From an uncultured Clostridia bacterium (lineage in GTDB: Bacteria > Bacillota > Clostridia > Christensenellales > Borkfalkiaceae), in contig CAKNLK010000001.1 of the NCBI GenBank assembly GCA_930989535.1, positions 120,316 to 184,315 on the forward strand: DNA of 64,000 nucleotides. The letters run 5' to 3'. Both the position numbers and the translations under genes were made by a program. Each line of letters starts with the position of its first letter. Within the stretch, counting starts at the first letter, position 1. The notes under the pieces are model-generated. The model made no database searches. It had not been told where the DNA came from and saw only the letters and a list, made by a program, of their open reading frames with translations. Below are positions 8,235 to 17,105 of the stretch, in pieces.

Positions 8235-11063
8235 TTATGCGGGAATCTCTTCGGTGATATAACATTCGATGACGTCGCCGACTTTGATGCCGTCGAACCC
8301 GTCGATGCTCACGCCGCACTCGAAGCCGCCGGAGACCTCTTTCACGTCGTCTTTAAACCGCTTGAGCTGGCGCACCGCGCCCTCGACAATCATTACGTCG
8401 TCGCGGTAGATGCGCAGCTTTCCGCTGCGGACTATCTTGCCCTCGGTGACGTAGCAGCCGGCAACCATGCCGACGCCCGTAATCTTGAACGTCTGCAACA
8501 CGTCGCACTTGCCGGTCATAATCTCGCGGTATTTCGGTGCGAGCATGCCCTTGAGCGCCGCCTGGATATCGTCCAGCAACTCGTAGATGATGCGGTAAGT
8601 GCGCACGTCTACGCCGCTGCGCTCGGCGAGCGCCTTCGCCTTCGTATCCGGCCGCACGTTGAACCCGACGATGATGGCGTTGGAAGAATCGGCGAGCATA
8701 ACGTCCGATTCGTTGATTGCGCCCGCGCCGCTGTGCAGCACGTTGACGCGCACCTCGTCGTTGGAGAGCTTCAAAAGCGACTGTTTGACCGCCTCGACGG
8801 AGCCCTGCACGTCGCCCTTGACGATGATATTCAGCCCCTTAATCTTGCCCTCGGCAATCTTTCCGAAGACGTCGTCGAGCGTCACGCGGCTCTGCGACTT
8901 AATCATCGACTCGCTCTCTTTCCGCTTGCGCTCTTCGAGGACTTGCTTCATGAGCTTATCCTGTTCGACGGCAATAATCGAATCGCCCGCGTTCGGCACA
9001 TCCTCCAAGCCGAGAATGGATACCGCCATCGAGGGGCCTGCCGCTTTGACCGTTCTGCCCTTGTCGTCAATCATCGCGCGGACGCGGCCGGTCGTCGTGC
9101 CCGAGATGATGTTGTCGCCCGTGTGCAGCGTGCCGTTCTGAATGAGAACGGAAGCCATCGGGCCCTTGCCCTTATCGAGCTTCGCCTCGATAATCGTGCC
9201 GCGCGCCATCTGGTTCGGGTTGGCTTTGAGCTCCTTGACCTCGGCGACGAGGTTGATATTTTCCAAAAGGTTTTCGATGCCCTCGCCCGTCTTTGCCGAA
9301 ACGGGGCAAACGATGGCGTCGCCGCCCCATTCTTCGGGGACGAGGCCGTTGTTGGTGAGCTCCTGCTTTACGCGGTCGAGGTTTGCCTCGGGTTTATCCA
9401 TCTTATTGACGGCAACGATGATGGGAACTTCCGCCGCTTTCGCGTGGTTGATTGCTTCGACCGTCTGCGGCATGATGCCGTCGTCCGCCGCCACGACGAG
9501 GACGACGATATCCGTGACGGACGCGCCGCGCGCGCGCATCGCCGTGAATGCCTCGTGCCCAGGCGTATCGAGGAAAGTGATGGTTTTCCCCCCCACCGTG
9601 ACCGAATAGGCGCCGATGTGCTGCGTGATGCCGCCCGCTTCGCCCGCGGTTACGTTTGTACTGCGGATTTTATCGAGGAGCGAAGTTTTTCCGTGGTCGA
9701 CGTGCCCCATAACGGTGACGACGGGCGGACGGACGATTGCATCCTCGCTGTTGCCGACTTCCGCCTGATAAATTTCGGAGAGAGCTTCCTCCGCCGTCTT
9801 TTCGGGCTTATATTCCAGCTCGATGCCCAAATCGTTCGCAATATAGGCGGCGGTATCGTAATCGATGGAATCGTTGATTGTCTTGGCAATGCCTTCTTTG
9901 AACAGGCGCTTGGAAATTTCGACCGCCGTGATGCCGAGCTTTTCGCTGAGGACTTTCAAGGGAATATTTTCCGTCGTCACGACAGCGTGCTCGATTTTAA
10001 TCGTCTGCACAGTCTGCTGTTTCTGTTTTTTGACGCGGAGCTTTCTGTAGCCGCTCTTATCCTCGTCAAAATCGGAAACGGATACCTGCTGCTTGACGAG
10101 CGCGCGCTTGTTGACCGTGCGCTTCTGCTCGACATACGGTTTTTCGTAGGTTGCCTTCTTTTTCGCGGGAGACGAATACGTTTTGGGTGCGGGCGTCGGC
10201 ACGGCGGGGGCAGCCGAGCCGAAACGATTGCCTGCCGCGGGGCGGACGGGGCGCGGCCCCGTCGGGGCGGGACGCGCACCGGGGCGGCTCTGCGCCGCTC
10301 CCGTCTGTCCCTGCGGCGCGCGCGCGCCGTAAGGCTGGCGGGGTGCGCTGCGGTCGCCCTGCGCGGGGCGCTCGGAGCGTTCGGGGCGTTCGCTCTTTGC
10401 CGGGCGGGAAGGCGTGTTGATAAAGGTGTTGCGGATTGCCGCGCGGGTGCTGCGGTCGGCATACTGCGTGCGGATAATCTTCTCCTCTACGCCGCCGCGG
10501 CCGATTTTCGTCTCCTGGACGAAATTCTTTTTCGTCTCCTTTTCGGGAGCGGCGGGCTTTTCCTCCGCCTTCGGCTCGCTCTTTTGCTCGGGTTTCGCCT
10601 CGGGCTTGGGTTCGGTTTTCGCCTCAGCCTTTGCCGCAGGCTCCGTTTCCGCTTTCGGAGCGGCTTTTTTCTCGGCGGACTGTTCCGCCTTCGGCTTGGC
10701 AGCAGGCTTCGGCTCCTCCTGCTTTATCGGCTTTTCCGCTTCCTTTGCGGGAGCCGGTTCCGCCTCGGCCGCAACCTCTTTCTTCGCGGGTTCGGCCTTC
10801 TTAGCCTCTGCAGGCTCTGCCGGGGCAGAAGCAGCGGGCTTGGATTCGGAGATTTCCGCCGCCTTTTCGGCGGCTTCCGCCTTGGCGGCCTCTTCCTGCG
10901 CGCGCTGGCGCGCCGCCGCCTCCAGCTCGGAGAGCTTACGCATAATCTCGCCGACCTTTTTCTCCGTGCCCTGCACGCTCTTCATCAGTTTACCGACCCC
11001 TTCCGCCCCCAGAAGAGAATTGATATTTTCGATATTCGCGTAATTTTTCTTTGCTTCTGCCAT
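8235..11063 (-). CDS. infB: Translation initiation factor IF-2
   Basis: GTPase that places fMet-tRNA on the 30S subunit and drives subunit joining. The 942 residues comprise a long low-complexity N-terminal region rich in Ala, Glu, Lys and Pro (about 45–330), then an IF2_N domain (about 355–410). The G domain carries P-loop GHVDHGKT (residues 453–460), the [16 protein letters not shown] switch II region and NKMD. Domains II–IV end in the fMet-tRNA-binding C-terminus. The extended N-terminus is longer than in B. subtilis (716 residues) but typical of GC-rich relatives. It starts 5 bp after the stop of the L7Ae-like gene. Confidence 0.98.
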   Translation of the reverse strand: MAEAKKNYANIENINSLLGAEGVGKLMKSVQGTEKKVGEIMRKLSELEAAARQRAQEEAAKAEAAEKAAEISESKPAASAPAEPAEAKKAEPAKKEVAAEAEPAPAKEAEKPIKQEEPKPAAKPKAEQSAEKKAAPKAETEPAAKAEAKTEPKPEAKPEQKSEPKAEEKPAAPEKETKKNFVQETKIGRGGVEEKIIRTQYADRSTRAAIRNTFINTPSRPAKSERPERSERPAQGDRSAPRQPYGARAPQGQTGAAQSRPGARPAPTGPRPVRPAAGNRFGSAAPAVPTPAPKTYSSPAKKKATYEKPYVEQKRTVNKRALVKQQVSVSDFDEDKSGYRKLRVKKQKQQTVQTIKIEHAVVTTENIPLKVLSEKLGITAVEISKRLFKEGIAKTINDSIDYDTAAYIANDLGIELEYKPEKTAEEALSEIYQAEVGNSEDAIVRPPVVTVMGHVDHGKTSLLDKIRSTNVTAGEAGGITQHIGAYSVTVGGKTITFLDTPGHEAFTAMRARGASVTDIVVLVVAADDGIMPQTVEAINHAKAAEVPIIVAVNKMDKPEANLDRVKQELTNNGLVPEEWGGDAIVCPVSAKTGEGIENLLENINLVAEVKELKANPNQMARGTIIEAKLDKGKGPMASVLIQNGTLHTGDNIISGTTTGRVRAMIDDKGRTVKAAGPSMAVSILGLEDVPNAGDSIIAVEQDKLMKQVLEERKRKESESMIKSQSRVTLDDVFGKIAEGKIKGLNIIVKGDVQGSVEAVKQSLLKLSNDEVRVNVLHSGAGAINESDVMLADSSNAIIVGFNVRPDTKAKALAERSGVDVRTYRIIYELLDDIQAALKGMLAPKYREIMTGKCDVLQTFKITGVGMVAGCYVTEGKIVRSGKLRIYRDDVMIVEGAVRQLKRFKDDVKEVSGGFECGVSIDGFDGIKVGDVIECYITEEIPA

Positions 11064-11068
11064 CTTGA

Positions 11069-11395
11069 CTAAATCTTGCCTCCCGAATATTTTCTGAAAT
11101 TTTCATCCTCAACCGACAAAATCGCTTTTGCCAGATTTATATCTCTCACCGCAGCGAGCTTGCAGCCGGATTTGCCCGTGTACTCTTCCAGCCGCTTGCC
11201 GCAGGCCACGAGCATCTCGCAGCCGAACCGCCTGCGCAGTTTGTCGGCGCTCTTTTTTCCGTTCTCCGTAGTCGTGCCGCAAAGGAGAAGGAGATAAACG
11301 TCCTTTTTCAGCGTTTCGATTGCGTTGAAACCGCAAGTCAGTCTGCCCGCCTTTCTGCAAAAACCGATGTAACTTTCCGTTTTACTTTTCGGCAA
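11069..11395 (-). CDS. ylxQ: L7Ae/L30e-like ribosomal-associated protein (YlxQ family)
   Basis: A 108-residue member of the L7Ae/L30e/S12e/Gadd45 RNA-binding family that lies between ylxR and infB in Firmicutes. Family features seen are the N-terminal SYIGFCRKAGRLTCGF segment (about 8–23), the central VYLLLLCGTTTENGKK strand and the late AAVRDINLAKAIL helix. It likely binds kink-turn RNA; the cellular target is not established from this sequence. The start overlaps the end of ylxR by 14 bp, so translation is coupled. Confidence 0.88.
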   Translation of the reverse strand: MPKSKTESYIGFCRKAGRLTCGFNAIETLKKDVYLLLLCGTTTENGKKSADKLRRRFGCEMLVACGKRLEEYTGKSGCKLAAVRDINLAKAILSVEDENFRKYSGGKI

Positions 11396-11651
11396 AAAAT
11401 TCCACCTCGATTTTTTCGTACACTTCCTGCGGAATTTCCGCGGAAAACGTTTTATTCAACAGCCGCGCCTTTTTCAGCTTTTTGACGCAATCCGGATTGT
11501 TGCATATATAGGCGCCGCGCCCCGCCGCCTTGCCCGTAAAATCGATGAACGCGTCGCCCTCTTTCGGTTTGACGATGCGGAGCATCTCCTTTTTCGGCTT
11601 CATTTCATGGCAGGCTATGCACATGCGCATGGGAATTTTTTTTACTTTCAC
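11382..11651 (-). CDS. ylxR: YlxR family RNA-binding protein (RnpM, DUF448)
   Basis: An 89-residue nucleic-acid-binding protein; B. subtilis relatives have been linked to RNase P modulation (RnpM). The conserved motif MRMCIACHEMKPKKEM and the later GRGAYICNNPDCVKK are both present, giving the two Cys-x2-Cys-like clusters. An open frame extends far upstream into nusA but is not conserved. I chose the GTG at 11651 because AAGGAGG lies 8 nt before it. It follows nusA by 44 bp. Confidence 0.9.
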   Translation of the reverse strand: MKVKKIPMRMCIACHEMKPKKEMLRIVKPKEGDAFIDFTGKAAGRGAYICNNPDCVKKLKKARLLNKTFSAEIPQEVYEKIEVEFFAEK

Positions 11652-11695
11652 GGAGCTTGCCTCCTTGCCGGCAACGTTGCGACGAACGCGCCTCT

Positions 11696-12820
11696 TTATT
11701 CTTCCGCTTCCGCGGCGGGAACGGCTTCCTCTTCCGTCTCCGGCTCTTCCTCCGCCGAAGCCTGCAGCTCCTCCATCTTCGCCGCTACGCTCTCGCTCTT
11801 GACGTCGATTTTCCAACCGGTGAGCCGAGCGGCAAGGCGGGCGTTCTGCCCGTCGCGGCCGATTGCAAGGGAAAGTTTGTCGTCCGGGACGACCGCGATT
11901 GCAGATTTTTCCCCGACCTGCGTGACGGAGATGACCTTTGCGGGAGAGAGCGCCTTCGCAATAAATTCGAGCGGATTCTCGCTCCAGAGAATGATGTCAA
12001 CCTTTTCGCCGCCCAATTCCGCGACGACGGCGTTCACGCGCGAACCCTTGTTGCCCACGCATGCGCCGACGGCGTCGACCTGCGCGTCCTCGCTGTAAAT
12101 CGCCATCTTGGTGCGCTGGCCTGCCTCGCGCGAGATTGCCTTGACGACGACCGTGCCCGCCTTGATTTCGGGCACTTCGTTTTCGAACAGGCGCTTGACA
12201 AGCCCCGCCGACGCGCGCGAAACGAGGACTTGCGCGCCGCGGCCGCTGCTCTTGATGTTCTTTACGTACACTTTCAGGCGGTCGTTCACTTCATACTTTT
12301 CGCCGGGGACTTGGTCTTGCGGGAGCATGATGCCCTCGATTTGACCTTTCCCGAGTTCGACGTAGACGTTCTTCGCGTCGACCTTGCGCACGACGCAGCT
12401 CATCAATTCGTCCTTTTTATCGGAAAATTCGCTGAGAGTGTTGTCGCGCTCGATTTCGTGCAGCTTTTGCAGAATAACTTGCTTTGCCGTCTGCGCGGCG
12501 ATGCGGCCGAAATCCTTCGGCACGAACTCCTCGTAGACCAAATCGCCCGCCTTATAGCTCTTTTTCAACAGCTGCGCTTCCGCAAGCGAAATTTCTTTCT
12601 CCTTGTCCGTAACCTCTTCGACCGCGGTGCGCACCGTATAATATTTGATGCTGTTCTTTTCGGGATTGATGCGGATATCCACGTCTCCCGCGCCGCCGTC
12701 GTACTGTTTTTTGTAGGCGGAGATGAGCGCGTTGCGCAGCGCATCGATAAAAATTTCGCTTCTAATCCCCTTTTCCGCTTCCAAATCGGCCAAAGCCTCG
12801 AAGAATTCCTTGCTAACCAT
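11696..12820 (-). CDS. nusA: Transcription termination/antitermination factor NusA
   Basis: Binds RNA polymerase and nascent RNA to control pausing and termination. The 374 residues comprise the N-terminal polymerase-binding domain (1–about 130), an S1 domain (about 135–200) and two KH domains with VGNKGSRVNAV and AIGRDGQNARLAARL. The C-terminus is an acidic Glu/Ala-rich tail of about 30 residues. No C-terminal acidic-repeat domains like those of E. coli are present, as is usual in Firmicutes. It is second in the rimP–nusA segment, whose leader contains a terminator-like hairpin (see 13378–13410). Confidence 0.97.
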   Translation of the reverse strand: MVSKEFFEALADLEAEKGIRSEIFIDALRNALISAYKKQYDGGAGDVDIRINPEKNSIKYYTVRTAVEEVTDKEKEISLAEAQLLKKSYKAGDLVYEEFVPKDFGRIAAQTAKQVILQKLHEIERDNTLSEFSDKKDELMSCVVRKVDAKNVYVELGKGQIEGIMLPQDQVPGEKYEVNDRLKVYVKNIKSSGRGAQVLVSRASAGLVKRLFENEVPEIKAGTVVVKAISREAGQRTKMAIYSEDAQVDAVGACVGNKGSRVNAVVAELGGEKVDIILWSENPLEFIAKALSPAKVISVTQVGEKSAIAVVPDDKLSLAIGRDGQNARLAARLTGWKIDVKSESVAAKMEELQASAEEEPETEEEAVPAAEAEE

Positions 12821-12872
12821 TGTCTTCTCCTCGTTTTTGATGTTTCTGATTATTTGATGGGTTCGCCCAGGT

Positions 12873-13346
12873 TCAATCGAAATCGATTGCCTGCGACATT
12901 TTTACGATTTGCGTCAGGTTCAGCTTAAACGTTTCCCCGCCCTTTTCGAGCGTTACGTTCCCCGCGACGGGGTCGTAGGCGAGCAAAACCGCCTCGAAAA
13001 ACTTTTCCCCCTTGTACGGCGCGTACAATTTGAGCTCCACCTTTTTGCCGATGTTGCGAAGATAATCTTTCGCCTTTTTGAACGGCCTGTCGAGCCCGGG
13101 GCTGCTCACATTGAGCGTGTACGGCTGCCCGAACGTCGGGTCAAGTTCGTCCAGAACGGAATCGGCCGCGTTGTGAAATTTTTCGCAGGTGTCGAGGTCG
13201 ATGCCGCCCTCCGCATCCGTATCCAAAAATACGGTGAGCGACGGATTTTTCCCCTGTTTAAAGACGATTTCGTAAATTTCGACGCCGACGGACGCCGCGA
13301 CGGGGCGCAAAGCCTCTTCAATCTCCTGCACGGATTTTACTTTCAT
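12873..13346 (-). CDS. rimP: Ribosome maturation factor RimP
   Basis: Helps assemble the 30S subunit. The 157-residue protein has the conserved N-terminal domain with SLTVFLDTDAEGGIDLDTCE around 53–72, the YTLNVSSPGLDRPF signature around 97–110 and a C-terminal SH3-like domain. It is the first gene after the promoter at 13466–13438 and its attenuator-like leader, and it begins the rimP–nusA–ylxR–ylxQ–infB–rbfA–nrnA–truB–ribF series. Confidence 0.96.
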   Translation of the reverse strand: MKVKSVQEIEEALRPVAASVGVEIYEIVFKQGKNPSLTVFLDTDAEGGIDLDTCEKFHNAADSVLDELDPTFGQPYTLNVSSPGLDRPFKKAKDYLRNIGKKVELKLYAPYKGEKFFEAVLLAYDPVAGNVTLEKGGETFKLNLTQIVKMSQAIDFD

Positions 13347-13377
13347 ACTCGCTCCCGCAGGGCAAAAATACCCCGCA

Positions 13378-13410
13378 TAAAAAGATTTGAGAGCGGTAAC
13401 CCACTCTCAA
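13378..13410 (-). terminator. Terminator-like hairpin in the rimP–nusA leader (attenuator candidate)
   Basis: TTGAGAG (13387–13393) pairs with CTCTCAA (13404–13410) across a 10-nt loop. Read on the minus strand the stem is followed by ATCTTTTT. It can end transcripts of the upstream polC-derived gene, but it also lies downstream of the rimP promoter, so that promoter must be read through it. B. subtilis nusA is known to autoregulate by a NusA-dependent leader terminator; a similar use here is inferred. Confidence 0.65.
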
Positions 13411-13437
13411 TTCCAAGCTAACATATTTACTATGTCA

Positions 13438-13466
13438 ATTATAGCACAATCTCATGCCTTTGGCAA
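13438..13466 (-). promoter_or_regulatory. Promoter of the rimP–nusA–infB operon
   Basis: TTGCCA (13466–13461), 17-bp spacer and TATAAT (13443–13438) lie over the 3' end of the polC-derived gene. The predicted start near 13431 gives an approximately 85-nt leader containing the hairpin at 13387–13410. Confidence 0.8.
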
Positions 13467-14984
13467 GCATTTTTTCGCCTTAATCAGCTCTATAAATATT
13501 TTTGCCGTCGTCAGCGCGTCATCCCACGCCCTGTGATGATTGAATACGATTCCGTAATGGTCGGCGAGCGTATTCAGTTTGTAGTTGGGAAGGAAAAGCA
13601 TGCCCTGCGCTATCGAGAGGGTATCGTACGTCTTTTGCTCGAACATGTATTCTTCCTGCGCGCCGTAATACTGAATAAATTTATAGTCGAATTGGACGTT
13701 GTGCCCGACCAGCAGGCAGCCGTCGCAGAATTTATAAAAATCGGGAATTACCTCCGCAATCTTCGGGGCGTCTTTCACCATCTCGTCGGTAATGCCGGTG
13801 AGCCGCACGATTTCCTCGTCCAGCTTGCGCTCAGGGTTGACCAGCGTTGTAAACTTTTCGCGGATTTCCCCGCCGATAATCTTCACCGCGCCGATTTCCG
13901 TGATTGCGTCCATCTTGCCGCCCGTCGGAACATTGACAAGCCCCGTCGTCTCCAAGTCGAACACGACGAAAGTATTGTTGACTAAATCTTCGGGGAGGAT
14001 GCTCTGCTCGAACAGATTCATCTGGCTGTAATCGGTCAGTTTTTCGGGCGCGACCTTCGCATAATGCGCGGGCACGGGTTTGCCCGGCCGCTTTTCGGGA
14101 ACAAAATCCTGCGGCGCCCTGCCTCGGTTGATATAGCGGGCGGTAAAGCTCAGCCGCTCGTTGAACATCTCGTTCGCCCCCGTGCAGACAATCCAATCGC
14201 TGACCTGCAGCGCGCGGACTTTTTCCTCCGTCTTTTTCCGAATAAAATAGGAAAACTGCAGGCGGTCGGTCGAATCGCTGATTGTAAAGCGGAGATACGG
14301 TTTCCCCTTCTGCGAAACGCGGTCTTGTATGTACAAAATCTCGCCGCAGACGGTGAGCGAATCGCTCGTAAAGGAACAATCGGACAGATACGTCGCAATT
14401 TTGGGCACGTTCGCCTCGTCAATCGGCTCGAAATCTTCGATGGGAAAGGTGCGCGCGGGGCGATAGTCGAACACCTCTTCCTCCTCTTCCCCGTCCTCTT
14501 CTTCGATGCCGGTCTTTTCTTTATCGACGAGTTCCCCTTTAAAATCGTTGCAAAAATTTTTTTCCAGCATGCGCTCCACGCCGGGCAGAAGCTGCTCGTT
14601 TTTTTCAAAAAAACCGCGCTCCGCCGCGTCAACGCCGAAGGTGAAGCAAACCGTTCTCCCCTCCGGATACACGCCGATATCCTCCGCGCGGATGCACGCT
14701 GCCGCCGCACGGTGGTTGCGGCCGAGATATTCCAATATCTTATGGCGGACAATCTGCTCGTCGGCGATGAGCTTGACGACCTTGACTTCCGCCTGCATGG
14801 AAGCGGGCACGGCGGCGCGCGCCGTCCGTTCCGCCTGCGCGATATCCTCCTCCGAATAGGAAGAATCGGTTACGATTTCGAAACGGCAGCTTCTTGCGCG
14901 CATATCCACGCAAATTCTATGCAGCACCGCATTTTTCAGCCCGTCGCTTTCGCGTATCTGCGCCAAAAATTCCGTTTGATTCAT
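13452..14984 (-). CDS. PolC-derived OB-fold/3'-5' exonuclease protein lacking PHP and polymerase domains
   Basis: A 510-residue protein that sits at the clostridial polC locus (between ispG and rimP). It has the PolC N-terminal region (about 1–160), an acidic linker (about 155–172) and an OB-fold nucleic-acid-binding domain (about 200–295, with LTVCGEILYIQDR and KPYLRFTISDSTD). After a short linker comes a DnaQ-type exonuclease (about 337–505). The exonuclease is intact: Asp343 and Glu345 in VVFDLETTGL (Exo I), HNVQFDYKF (Exo II) and His484 with Asp489 in HRAWDDA (Exo III). In real PolC (about 1,440 residues) the exonuclease is inserted in a PHP domain and followed by the polymerase; both are absent here. 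The stop is clean and rimP follows directly. It probably proofreads in trans for a DnaE replicase; this is inference. The start overlaps the ispG stop (ATGA). Confidence 0.88.
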   Translation of the reverse strand: MNQTEFLAQIRESDGLKNAVLHRICVDMRARSCRFEIVTDSSYSEEDIAQAERTARAAVPASMQAEVKVVKLIADEQIVRHKILEYLGRNHRAAAACIRAEDIGVYPEGRTVCFTFGVDAAERGFFEKNEQLLPGVERMLEKNFCNDFKGELVDKEKTGIEEEDGEEEEEVFDYRPARTFPIEDFEPIDEANVPKIATYLSDCSFTSDSLTVCGEILYIQDRVSQKGKPYLRFTISDSTDRLQFSYFIRKKTEEKVRALQVSDWIVCTGANEMFNERLSFTARYINRGRAPQDFVPEKRPGKPVPAHYAKVAPEKLTDYSQMNLFEQSILPEDLVNNTFVVFDLETTGLVNVPTGGKMDAITEIGAVKIIGGEIREKFTTLVNPERKLDEEIVRLTGITDEMVKDAPKIAEVIPDFYKFCDGCLLVGHNVQFDYKFIQYYGAQEEYMFEQKTYDTLSIAQGMLFLPNYKLNTLADHYGIVFNHHRAWDDALTTAKIFIELIKAKKCLPKA

Positions 14985-16036
14985 TCACTACTCCTTTCGC
15001 CGAGCAAATCGGCAACCGCCCGCACAAACACCTCTTCCGCCCTGTCCGCCGCGACCGTTTCCGTCGGCTCGCCGCGGCGGAATATGACGCACTTCTCCTT
15101 TCCGCCGGCGATGCCGAGGTCGCACTCCTTTGCCTCTCCCGGGCCGTTTACGACGCACCCCATCACGGCAATTTTACAGCGCTTTTTCGAGCGGAACGCC
15201 AATTTTTCCACCTTCTGTGCGAGCGCCATGCTGTCCCACTCGCACCGCCCGCAGGTCGGGCAGGAGATGACGTCAGCGAAATCTTTTTCCAAGCCGCACG
15301 CGCGCAGGATGCGCTTCGCGGCATAAATCTCCTCGACGGGATCGTCCGTGAGAGAAACGCGAATCGTGTCTCCGATTCCCTTTAAAAGGAGCGCGCCGAT
15401 TCCTACGCTGCTCTTTACGACGCCGCTCTCGCGCGTGCCCGCCTCCGTAACGCCCACGTGCAGCGGATATTCCGTCTTTTGCGCGACCAGCGTATATGCG
15501 TCGACCGTGAGCGGAACGGAGGATGCCTTGACGGAAATCACGATATCCTCCACGCCGAATTTTTCCAGCAGGCGAACGTTATACAGCGCGCTCTCGACGA
15601 GCGACTGCGCCGAAACCCCGTACCGCCGCAAAAATTCCCTTTCGATGCTGCCCGTATTCGCACCGACACGCACGGGGATGCGGTGCGCGCGGATACAGTC
15701 CGCAACCGTCTTTATCTGCTCTTCGCCCCCGATATTGCCCGGATTGATGCGCACTTTATCGGCGCCGCTCTCGATGGAGAGCACCGCAAGGCGGGCGGAA
15801 AAATGGATATCCGCCACGATAGGCAGAGGCGATTTATCCTTTAGCGCCTTGATTGCACGCGCGTCCTCTTCGTCCCGGACGGAAACGCGCACGATGTCGC
15901 ACCCCGCTTCCGCAAGGCGGAAAATCTGCCCCAGCGTTTTTTCCGTGTCCGACGTATGCGCCGTGGTCATCGATTGTATGGCGACGGGCGCGCCCCCGCC
16001 GACGGGTATCCCGCCGATTGTCAATCGCCGACTCAT
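14981..16036 (-). CDS. ispG: 4-hydroxy-3-methylbut-2-enyl diphosphate synthase (GcpE)
   Basis: Iron-sulfur enzyme of the MEP isoprenoid pathway that converts MEcPP to HMBPP. The 351 residues comprise a TIM barrel (N-terminal SRRLTIGGIPVGGGAPVAIQ, then IQSMTT) and a C-terminal 4Fe-4S domain with CPTCGRC and GCVVNGPGE cysteines. The start at 16036 is chosen because GGGGAGGT lies 5 nt upstream; an open frame extends 13 codons further without a ribosome site. It overlaps the polC-derived gene by 4 bp and follows the nrdR terminator, the usual clostridial arrangement. Confidence 0.95.
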   Translation of the reverse strand: MSRRLTIGGIPVGGGAPVAIQSMTTAHTSDTEKTLGQIFRLAEAGCDIVRVSVRDEEDARAIKALKDKSPLPIVADIHFSARLAVLSIESGADKVRINPGNIGGEEQIKTVADCIRAHRIPVRVGANTGSIEREFLRRYGVSAQSLVESALYNVRLLEKFGVEDIVISVKASSVPLTVDAYTLVAQKTEYPLHVGVTEAGTRESGVVKSSVGIGALLLKGIGDTIRVSLTDDPVEEIYAAKRILRACGLEKDFADVISCPTCGRCEWDSMALAQKVEKLAFRSKKRCKIAVMGCVVNGPGEAKECDLGIAGGKEKCVIFRRGEPTETVAADRAEEVFVRAVADLLGERSSE

Positions 16037-16076
16037 ACCGCACCTCCCCGCGCCGCACCGCAAAAACTCCGGCACA

Positions 16077-16106
16077 GCGCAAAAGAAGCCCTCTATTCGG
16101 GCTTCT
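16077..16106 (-). terminator. Intrinsic terminator overlapping the nrdR stop codon
   Basis: AGAAGCCC (16084–16091) pairs with GGGCTTCT (16099–16106). The nrdR stop codon lies in the loop, and TTTT follows on the minus strand. Confidence 0.75.
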
Positions 16107-16575
16107 CCTCTTTGTTATTTTTTTCCTCGTTCATCATGCGCTCCAATTCGCGCATAAAGGAAGAAATATCCGTAAACTGCCGATACACGGAAGCATACCG
16201 GACGTACGCGACTTCGTCAATCTCCTTCAGCCCGTCCATCACCATTTCGCCGATTTGCTTGGAGGTGATTTCCTGCTCCAAAGAATTGTATACCCGCTTT
16301 TTGATTTCGTCGACGAGTTTATCAATCTTCGACATGGATACGGGGCGCTTTTCGCACGCCTTGATGATTCCGTTCTTAATCTTATTCGGGTCGAACGCCT
16401 GCCGGTTGCCGCCGTTCTTTACGACGAGCACAGGCGTCGTTTCAATCGTTTCGTAGGTAGTGAAGCGCCTGCCGCACTGGATACATTCCCTGCGGCGGCG
16501 AATCGTTCTGCCTTCGTCCGTCGAGCGGCTGTCGATTACCTTGCTCTCCGTGCACCCACAATACATACATTTCAT
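16093..16575 (-). CDS. nrdR: Transcriptional repressor NrdR
   Basis: Zn-finger/ATP-cone repressor of ribonucleotide reductase genes that senses ATP/dATP. The 160 residues include an N-terminal zinc ribbon with Cys3, Cys6, Cys31 and Cys34 (CMYC and CIQC) and the Arg-rich GRTIRRRRECIQC turn. An ATP-cone domain follows (about 49–139, starting VLVVKNGGNRQAFD). The C-terminal tail is Glu/Lys-rich. No nrd gene is adjacent in the window. It has its own promoter and a terminator whose stem overlaps its last codons. Confidence 0.96.
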   Translation of the reverse strand: MKCMYCGCTESKVIDSRSTDEGRTIRRRRECIQCGRRFTTYETIETTPVLVVKNGGNRQAFDPNKIKNGIIKACEKRPVSMSKIDKLVDEIKKRVYNSLEQEITSKQIGEMVMDGLKEIDEVAYVRYASVYRQFTDISSFMRELERMMNEEKNNKEEKPE

Positions 16576-16632
16576 CTCTTCAACCGCCTTTCCGAGCCGA
16601 CAATCGCCGCTCCGAATACTTTTTATGGCAAT

Positions 16633-16661
16633 ATTTTACCATAAATTCCCGCAATTGTAAA
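16633..16661 (-). promoter_or_regulatory. Promoter of nrdR
   Basis: TTTACA (16661–16656), 17-bp spacer ending in TGG, and TAAAAT (16638–16633) form a sigma-A promoter with extended -10. The predicted leader is about 50 nt. Confidence 0.75.
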
Positions 16662-16708
16662 GCCTTCGCCGCGGCGCAGACGGAATTTTTCGGCAACGCA
16701 AAAGCCTT

Positions 16709-17005
16709 TTAATGTTCCTTTTTCTCTCTTTCCGAAATCGAACGCTGTAAATAGGGAGAAAATTTGAGCTCGAGGTCATAACTCTCAAAAAGTTCCCGCA
16801 TATCTTTCAGGTGCCGATATACTCTTTCAAATTTAATGAACAAATCGCGATGCGCGGCATATTCCTCTTCGCACAAAGGCACAAGAATTGCTATTTCAAG
16901 CATGGACTCCAAAGTATCAAAAAAATTTTGTTCATTTCCGCTGATTTTATTATAAAGACGAACCAACTGCTGCAAATCGCCGCAACAATGCAACTCCCTA
17001 TCCAT
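16709..17005 (-). CDS. Small hypothetical protein (98 aa)
   Basis: No family recognised. The 98-residue product is predicted mostly helical, slightly acidic in the middle (CEEEYAAHRDLFIKF) and Lys/Glu-rich at the end, with a Cys-Cys pair near the N-terminus. There is no signal peptide or membrane segment. Base composition is visibly more AT-rich than the neighbouring housekeeping genes. An extended -10 box (TGATATAAT, 17047–17039) lies 34 bp upstream and a weak GGAAG ribosome site precedes the ATG. It sits alone between nrdR and the purL terminator, on the minus strand. Confidence 0.6.
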   Translation of the reverse strand: MDRELHCCGDLQQLVRLYNKISGNEQNFFDTLESMLEIAILVPLCEEEYAAHRDLFIKFERVYRHLKDMRELFESYDLELKFSPYLQRSISEREKKEH

Positions 17006-17038
17006 CGTCTGCTTCTTCCGCTAATGCGTTTTTGTTCT

Positions 17039-17047
17039 ATTATATCA
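17039..17047 (-). promoter_or_regulatory. Extended -10 promoter of the 98-aa orphan gene
   Basis: TGATATAAT on the minus strand (17047–17039) is a consensus extended -10. No clear -35 is seen. Confidence 0.55.
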
Positions 17048-17105
17048 CAATATCCCTCTATTCTTCTTCCAAAATTTGACACGTCCAGTATGAATTTCAA
17101 CGCTC

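Noticed and set aside
8733..11072. Very long plus-strand open frame (779 codons) opposite infB
   Set aside because: It is antisense to a conserved gene, has no ribosome site and encodes Arg/Leu-rich shadow sequence caused by GC-rich codon use.
13452..14984. The polC-derived gene as a frameshifted or assembly-broken polC
   Set aside because: An internal PHP segment is missing as well as the C-terminal polymerase, the next gene follows in the normal place, and no polymerase remnants are seen in any frame nearby.
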